Shown: positions 58,844 to 64,000 of the stretch, piece by piece
How the letters are laid out: every line of letters starts with the position of its first letter
Position numbering within the stretch: position 1 is the stretch's first letter
NCBI GenBank assembly: GCA_026120035.1
Contig: JALRME010000006.1
Location: 496,001 to 560,000 of the forward strand
Direction of reading: 5' to 3'
DNA from: Coleophoma eucalyptorum
Taxonomy: Eukaryota > Ascomycota > Leotiomycetes > Helotiales > Dermateaceae
DNA length: 64,000 nucleotides
The notes under the pieces: model-generated
Database searches by the model: none
What the model was told of the DNA's origin: nothing
The model's input: the letters and a program-made list of their open reading frames with translations, nothing else
Translations under genes and position numbers: made by a program

Positions 58844-60105
58844 GCGTGCTCTCTTAGTGGAGAAGGGTGGGTATTGAAGTATGCCTCTGAAAAGTTCCTT
58901 GTTATATCATCGTATTTAGACTTCGTGTTTGTTTCTGCTTGTTTGGAATTTCCTGTTGCTCTGCACTTTCTGTACAATCATAGCATTTGCAAGCGTACCT
59001 ACCCTCTTTAGACCAACTGGCATTTTTGCATTGTTTTATCTTTTCTGTAAGCCTATATGCATTGTCAGGGAGCATTTTCTGCATTGTTTTATCTCTTCTA
59101 GAAGCATAAGCATATGGATCATAAAAGCATCAGTATCATAGATTTACCATCAATATATAAGGTATCTTACCTCAGTCTGCTCAATCAAACTCCATCTTAA
59201 TCCCAAGCTCGCTTAATTTAAATCCAACCCACGCTGCATACCTTCCTGTGAGGCTCCTATAAGGATATTCTTCGATCAGTATGCGATACCACGCCTTAAT
59301 CCTCTTGGTCAGAATTGAACTTCTGGCTACTGAGCAAGACCATCGATTCCGCAGAAAGAATTGGTGCTGCTGAAAACAAGAGATCAAACATCAGCATCAA
59401 CATTTCACTTCTTGTAGGGCGCTTCAGGCTCGAGAGTAATTGCACTTAGTTTTGTGTGTGAGACTCATCGCTGTTCGATATTGCATTCCACCAATCCCTA
59501 GGGCAGAGGTAAAACACCTGGTGAACCTGTGTTCAAGGATGAGTATTTCTGGAGGCAGGTGGAATTATCATCTGGGGTTAAACTAAGTCAAGCGAGAAAC
59601 CATTCGAGGCAGCTCAATCAACTTTTGGCTCACAGGCTGGTCTGAGGGTTGAGGTGACCCGGCCAAAGAACGTGAAGACATGCTCTAGCCATATGTGAGA
59701 CTTATCACTCTCGGAGAACTGCTCTCCTGTTGCTTTCAAGGTGGTTATTTGCGCTACGATGCTCGCATATCGATGAGAAAGGTCTTCCACATAAGATATA
59801 AGACCCCTGTAAAGCACTATACTGGTTCTTTCATTCTGGAAAGTATTCGGAGTCTTGATCCTGGGCTTGCAGATCTAGTCTATGGACCATAACCGACTCA
59901 CAATAACCAAGGAAATTATGCTTCAGTAAGAATTCCATCTGAATAGCTTTTGTATCTCGCTTCTACTTTCCGTATTATACACACGAAACTCGAGTAACGC
60001 CATGTGCTATGCTTAGCCAGCTATCCACCAGTATCTTAGTAACTTCCATCAAATTTAGCATCCCAAATTTCCTCAGTTCGGCCTCAAAGAGGGAACACCA
60101 TTCAA
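58844..60105. other. Spacer between SDR-like gene and PAF1
   Basis: About 1.26 kb. Two minus-strand frames in it look protein-like and are listed separately. Otherwise it is AT-rich 3' flank of both the SDR-like gene and PAF1. Confidence 0.4.
59184..59817 (-). CDS. Possible exons of an unrecognised minus-strand gene
   Basis: Two frames have convincing composition. The upstream one starts after a TTTACAG acceptor at about 59809 and reads SYVEDLSHRYASIVAQITTL, then HIWLEHVFTFFGRVTSTL, ending in a stop at 59614. The downstream one begins after a TTTTCAG acceptor near 59370 and reads KRIKAWYRILIEEYPYRSL and YAAWVGFKLSELGIKMEFD to a stop at 59184. A GTGAGT donor lies upstream near 59900, but the phases do not fit with any ATG exon I could find. 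They may be separate relics, or a real gene whose splicing I could not solve. No family is recognised. Confidence 0.25.
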
Positions 60106-61569
60106 TTATTCAGATTCCCCATCTGCATCTCTCGATTCTGGGGTGTTCGACTCCCTCGTAGCTCGGGACTTCTCCCCATTCTGAGCGTCCTGTGTCTCTT
60201 CCAACTCCCCAGGCCTTCCGTAAGGGAACTCCTTCCACACGTTTCGTTCGCTCACTAGTTCCTCACCCGGATCCTCAATTTGCAAGTCGATATAGTCTGG
60301 TGCTTCTGTCTCCTCCTCGGTAGTAGGACCACGCCTGGTGAATTTTGAAATATTCTTCATGCGCTGTGGCCGAATGGAAGTCTTCTGCAGGATAGGGTAG
60401 TAATACGTTGCCTTTTCATGTAGACCATCAGAGCCATCATGGAAGGCGATGACAACGTCCTCGTCATACTTGCTCTGTGCTGATCCACTCTGATGAGCAC
60501 TTTCATAGGCACGGACACGCTTGAAGCGGAACGCTGGTTGATCTTGGGCATTTGTATGTGTGTAGAGATCATCGTCATCCTTATCCTCGTCGAAGACATC
60601 TAATTTACGCTTGAAGTTCATGGCCTCTTCAGTTGTCTCTGGCATGTAGAATTCATAGTCCATCCCATCCTCTGGAGGAGGATTTCTCTCAGGGTCGCGT
60701 TCATAAAGCTCCTTGGCCTCTTGCCTCCGTGCCTCTTCCTCCTCACTCGTTGGGACCGGTTGCAACAAACTGTGCGCAAGACGAATATCGTACGTAGAGC
60801 TTGGCGCGACTGGGTTGGTAAGGAACTTGATGGTGACATACCCTCCAGCGTCTGGAAAGGCATCAAGATCAGGTAGTAGAGGGTATGCATCTACAAGCTG
60901 TACGTTTCTCTTGGTCGGATGCCGTACTTTGCTTGGATCCTTTACATTCGCTGCTGCGACCTGGAATCCCTTCTCGATTTGCTTCTTGATGTGCTCAGGC
61001 GATTCGGTATTGATATTGGGTGTCTGTCTTGGCTTTCGTGTTGACCCAGTATTGCTAACAAGTGACTTCGAGGTTGTAGACTCGAATCTAGACTTGGAAG
61101 TATAAGATGAGATATATTCCGTCCGACGCAGGAAGGAAACACCAGAATCCGAGAACTTTGGCTTGCCAAGTGTAGACAATGGTCTGAGGAGAGCGCGGTC
61201 GTGAGGATGAGGAGCTGGAATGTGCAATGGAGCTTGGATAGCTAGGGCCCAAAATTAGCTGCCGGCGCAAACAAAGAAGGGGTCGCAAGTTGACTTACAA
61301 CTCTCATCTCCATCAAAAATACCTGGCATACCAACCAAGTCTAACGGCATTCCAAGCTCTGCATCTGCCTCGATATTGAGTGGCTGATCTCTGGCAAGCC
61401 TTGAGGCAAAGCCTGGTGTTGTGTATTGCCCGCTGGCAAGGCCAGTGTTTGGGATGTCGAGGAGCTTTGGAGGATTGGGAGGTGGTGGTAAAGCATTGGA
61501 ATATCGTATCCTAGCTATATAATCCTGGTGGATCATGCGCTCACCCCCACGAGACTGTGAAGACGACAT
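60106..61569 (-). CDS. PAF1: RNA polymerase II-associated factor 1 (PAF1 complex)
   Basis: Two exons, 61569-61299 and 61241-60106, encode 468 residues. Paf1 is a core subunit of the PAF1 complex, which travels with RNA polymerase II and promotes H2B ubiquitination and H3 methylation. The N-terminal block is diagnostic: QDYIARIRYSNALPPPPNPP, LLDIPNTGLASGQYTTPGFA and DAELGMPLDLVGMPGIFDGD. After the junction come PHDRALLRPLSTLGKPKFSD and GVSFLRRTEYIS. The C-terminus is acidic (DEDKDDDDLYTH and later Glu-rich segments), as in other Paf1 proteins. The intron is 57 nt. The gene is tandem with RER1 upstream on the same strand. Confidence 0.95.
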
Positions 61570-62402
61570 CTTATTGTGGTAGAGGTGTGAAGGCGAATGT
61601 ACTTGTCACGTTTAGATTATTTGATGGTTTGGGCGATGTAGAGACGCGCCTCGCTAGCGTCTTTCGCAAGGCTGAAGCCAGCTTCCCACGTTCTAGCCTT
61701 CCTACCCTCACTCCGTTATATTGCACTGGCATATTTCAGATGTAAACAAGAATTTGGTACTCTAAACATAATTATATTGACATCTGATCGAGAGATAACC
61801 TTGTGCAGCACAACCCGAGACTCACATTTTATGCCAAATGCTGAAGCTAATTGAGCACCATATTTGTTTCTTCAGGTCATTAAAAGGTGCATATGGAGTA
61901 TACTTGCTCAAACTTAGTTACCTGAAGGTCTCATTGAATACCGGTGGGTACCTTAGATCGATGTGATAACGTGGTTAAGCCTTGGAAGTAATAAGGTCGA
62001 CATCTAGAGACAAAGATGTTCTGCTCGTAAAGCAGCTAGCCTGTTCTGATGCTTGTAAGGATGTTTCAGGTGGACCAGAGAACACAGAGTTCATCCAGAA
62101 CTCAGCCGTCAAGAAAATTGAACACCAATCGTAAATCAAGCATGCACAAGGTCAGAAAATGGGTGTGAGCACGCCCCCCTGGATAAGGTACCTCTTCGAT
62201 TGTGCCATATTCTATTAAAGACGAGCATGCTAGTCGTGCCCCCGCGCCTGAGTCCTGTACTCCATAGGTATATTGGAACCCCTAGTGCTTGCATCTAGGA
62301 GCATTCATTGTACAATCGTAGCTGGATTTCGCTCATGTCCCAAACAAGTCTACTATTGTACACAAAAATCCACTGGACCCTCGCCCCCATTCTTGAGATC
62401 AT
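61570..62402. other. Spacer RER1 to PAF1
   Basis: About 0.8 kb between the RER1 stop and the PAF1 start on the minus strand. It should carry the PAF1 promoter. No coding frame or RNA gene is apparent. Confidence 0.5.
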
Positions 62403-63134
62403 TCATGAGCTGTTCTTCGTGTACTTCGCCTTGCCGAAGGTGAATGGCACGTATCTGTATTTGATCATGTGTTGGATTTGTCGTCGCACTGCAGGGATTA
62501 GCGTGTATAGGATTGCCAACACAGAGAAACTTACTGGTTAGTGCGAACAAGATCAACCAGTAAACCACCAAAACCGGCCAGAACACAGGAACGTCGAAGA
62601 TAGAAAACCAGGTGCAAACAAATCCAATTGCAATTGCTCTTGTAGCAGAGTGCCAGAACTTGAACTCGGGAAGGCGTCGGATGAAAGGCCTGAATTCTTC
62701 ATCTTGCTTGGTTGGAAGTCCTCCAGCAGAGCCATCCTCCATCTCATTGTCTATAGCCTCATTGGATGGGTCGAACTTTGGTTGAAGGAAAGCAAGGAAG
62801 AGGTTGAGGAGATAGATGCCAAGAGAGTATGCCACTGATATAGTCAGTATGCTTCGCTGCTTCGAAAAAATTCAGGAGACGCGTACCAATATACCAGCCT
62901 TGCGCGACAAATATCCTGACAAAAAACAGAATCAACAAAGCCCCTGTTCCCACCCATCTGTATGGCACATAAGGCGTCGATTTGTCCAGATAGGCTTGGT
63001 AGATCTGGAAGCTCAGGTCAGCTTAATTGAAGGATCTAGAGCTGGAACCTTGTCCATTCACTTACTCTGCCAATCTTGGAGGTTTGCGCCGAAACGGCTG
63101 CAAATGGGGTTGTCTCAGCTTCAATAGAATCCAT
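62403..63134 (-). CDS. RER1: Golgi-to-ER retrieval receptor Rer1
   Basis: Four exons, 63134-63066, 63004-62887, 62834-62535 and 62488-62403, encode 190 residues, the typical size. Rer1 sits in the early Golgi and returns ER membrane proteins by COPI vesicles, reading polar residues in their membrane spans. Seen: IYQAYLDKSTPYVPYRWVG, two hydrophobic hairpins (GALLILFFVRIFVAQGWYI with VAYSLGIYLLNLFLAFLQP, and ATRAIAIGFVCTWFSIFDVP with VFWPVLVVYWLILFAL), the strongly conserved EEFRPFIRRLPEFKFWHS between them, and the tail RRQIQHMIKYRYVPFTFGK ending in KYTKNSS. The last exon is only 28 codons. Confidence 0.95.
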
Positions 63135-63431
63135 CTTGCAAGTGCACGTTTCTTTTGCGGATTCTCTGCTTATCGAAACGCGGAACTGTTGGCTAAATCG
63201 TTAAATGGGAGAGTGGTCGCAAAGCTGTCCACAAGGCGATGTGTTGCGAATTCAGTTACGACTTGCTACAGGCATATCGGAGATACTTTAGTCCGCAGAG
63301 CTGAATGGTTAGCGGCCGCCTGATGTCACAGCTACCGTAGTCGGTCCGAGGTTAATGGTGAAGCTGCTGTATCGGTATACTTAGTGAGCTTCTTAATCTA
63401 TTGTGCAACTCTAGAAACTAAAGCATTCAAA

Positions 63432-64000
63432 ATGAACACAATCAGAAGCTTGAGACCTATTACTTCGCACTTTACCAGATCATCACTTCCAGCGGTCCAT
63501 CGATTGTTCTCACAATCAAGTATCAGAATGTACGAATACATTGAGACCTCTGAACCTCGACCAGGAGTTGGGCAGGGTAAGTTGCTATCTATCATCTATC
63601 ATTCTATGCTTGAGTGAAGATTTTGACATCTAAAACTTGACTGCATTTAGTAACGTTAAATCGGCCCAAAGCTCTAAATGCACTTTGCACACCTCTAATT
63701 ACCGAACTCAACGCTGCCCTCCAGTCCTTTGATTCATCACCCTCAATCTCAGCCATTGTGTTGACGGGTTCACAGCGTGCTTTTGCTGCCGGAGCTGATA
63801 TCAAAGAGATGGCTCCTCTTACCTTCTCCGAAGCCTATACAACCTCTTTCATTGAATCGTGGTCTCTACTCACTACGGCCATCAAGAAACCGATCATAGC
63901 TGCTGTCTCTGGCCATGCCCTTGGTGGTGGGTGTGAGCTTGCTTTAATGTGTGATATACTTTACTGCACCGAGAACGCCAACTTTGGACAGCCCGAGATT
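63432..64000 (+). CDS. Mitochondrial enoyl-CoA hydratase (3' end beyond window)
   Basis: Exons 63432-63576 and 63651 onward; the gene runs past the right edge, so about 165 residues are visible. The N-terminus is a mitochondrial presequence ([20 protein letters not shown], basic and Ser-rich). The crotonase fold follows: [20 protein letters not shown] after the junction, [13 protein letters not shown] forming the first oxyanion strand, and [16 protein letters not shown] with the first catalytic Glu. The visible end NFGQPEI leads to the second conserved Glu, which lies outside. The enzyme hydrates trans-2-enoyl-CoA to 3-hydroxyacyl-CoA in mitochondrial beta-oxidation. The intron is 74 nt. Confidence 0.92.

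Overview
The window is nuclear DNA from a filamentous ascomycete (Pezizomycotina). The evidence is the many short introns (mostly 45-70 nt, GT..AG, often with a CTAAC/CTGAC-like branch site), the compact but not overlapping gene layout, A-rich contexts before the ATGs, and the protein families present (fungal Zn2Cys6 factor, GH79 glucuronidase, Ksp1/Ran1-type kinase, Loc1, Rcf3, RSM10). A helotialean (Leotiomycetes) origin is my guess from the feel of the proteins; the sequence alone does not prove it. I support 23 protein genes, the last cut by the right edge, and I see no rRNA, tRNA, CRISPR array or intact transposon.

Left part (1-33.7 kb), gene-dense and mostly housekeeping: a SET-domain protein (+), mitochondrial TrpRS MSW1 (-), mitochondrial ribosomal protein RSM10 (-), the SM protein VPS45 (-), MBOAT lysophospholipid acyltransferase ALE1 (+), CAAX protease RCE1 (-), a large serine-rich membrane protein with a tandem Trp repeat (+), a secreted GH79 glucuronidase (-), RFC4 (+), an Rcf3-like respiratory factor (-) divergent from HIS3 (+), LOC1 (+), a YheT-type alpha/beta hydrolase (-), the cohesin loader SCC4/MAU2 (+), a vacuolar AVT1-type amino acid transporter (+) and enolase-phosphatase UTR4 (-).

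Middle (33.7-57.9 kb), gene-poor: a Ksp1/Ran1-like kinase preceded by a 5 kb gene-free interval that holds a G-run/pentamer array and a long pyrimidine-rich leader; a short-chain dehydrogenase (+); a nine-exon Zn2Cys6 transcription factor (-); then 5.9 kb with only scattered ORF relics; an acidic Ecm13-like protein (+); and another 3.6 kb without a supported gene.

Right part (57.9-64 kb): a GC-rich SDR whose catalytic signature is largely lost (+), PAF1 (-), RER1 (-) and the 5' part of a mitochondrial enoyl-CoA hydratase (+).

The genes do not form one pathway or a secondary-metabolite cluster. Loose themes are mitochondrial translation and respiration (MSW1 next to RSM10, Rcf3-like, enoyl-CoA hydratase), endomembrane traffic (VPS45, RER1, RCE1, ALE1) and chromosome/transcription machinery (RFC4, SCC4, PAF1, SET). 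I did not find a convincing new multi-gene system. The best leads are the degenerate SDR, the NW-repeat membrane protein, the unusual introns (728 nt in UTR4, 447 nt in the SDR, a GC-AG intron in SCC4) and the gene-free intervals. Exon models were built by hand from reading frame and splice signals; all complete models sum to a multiple of three.
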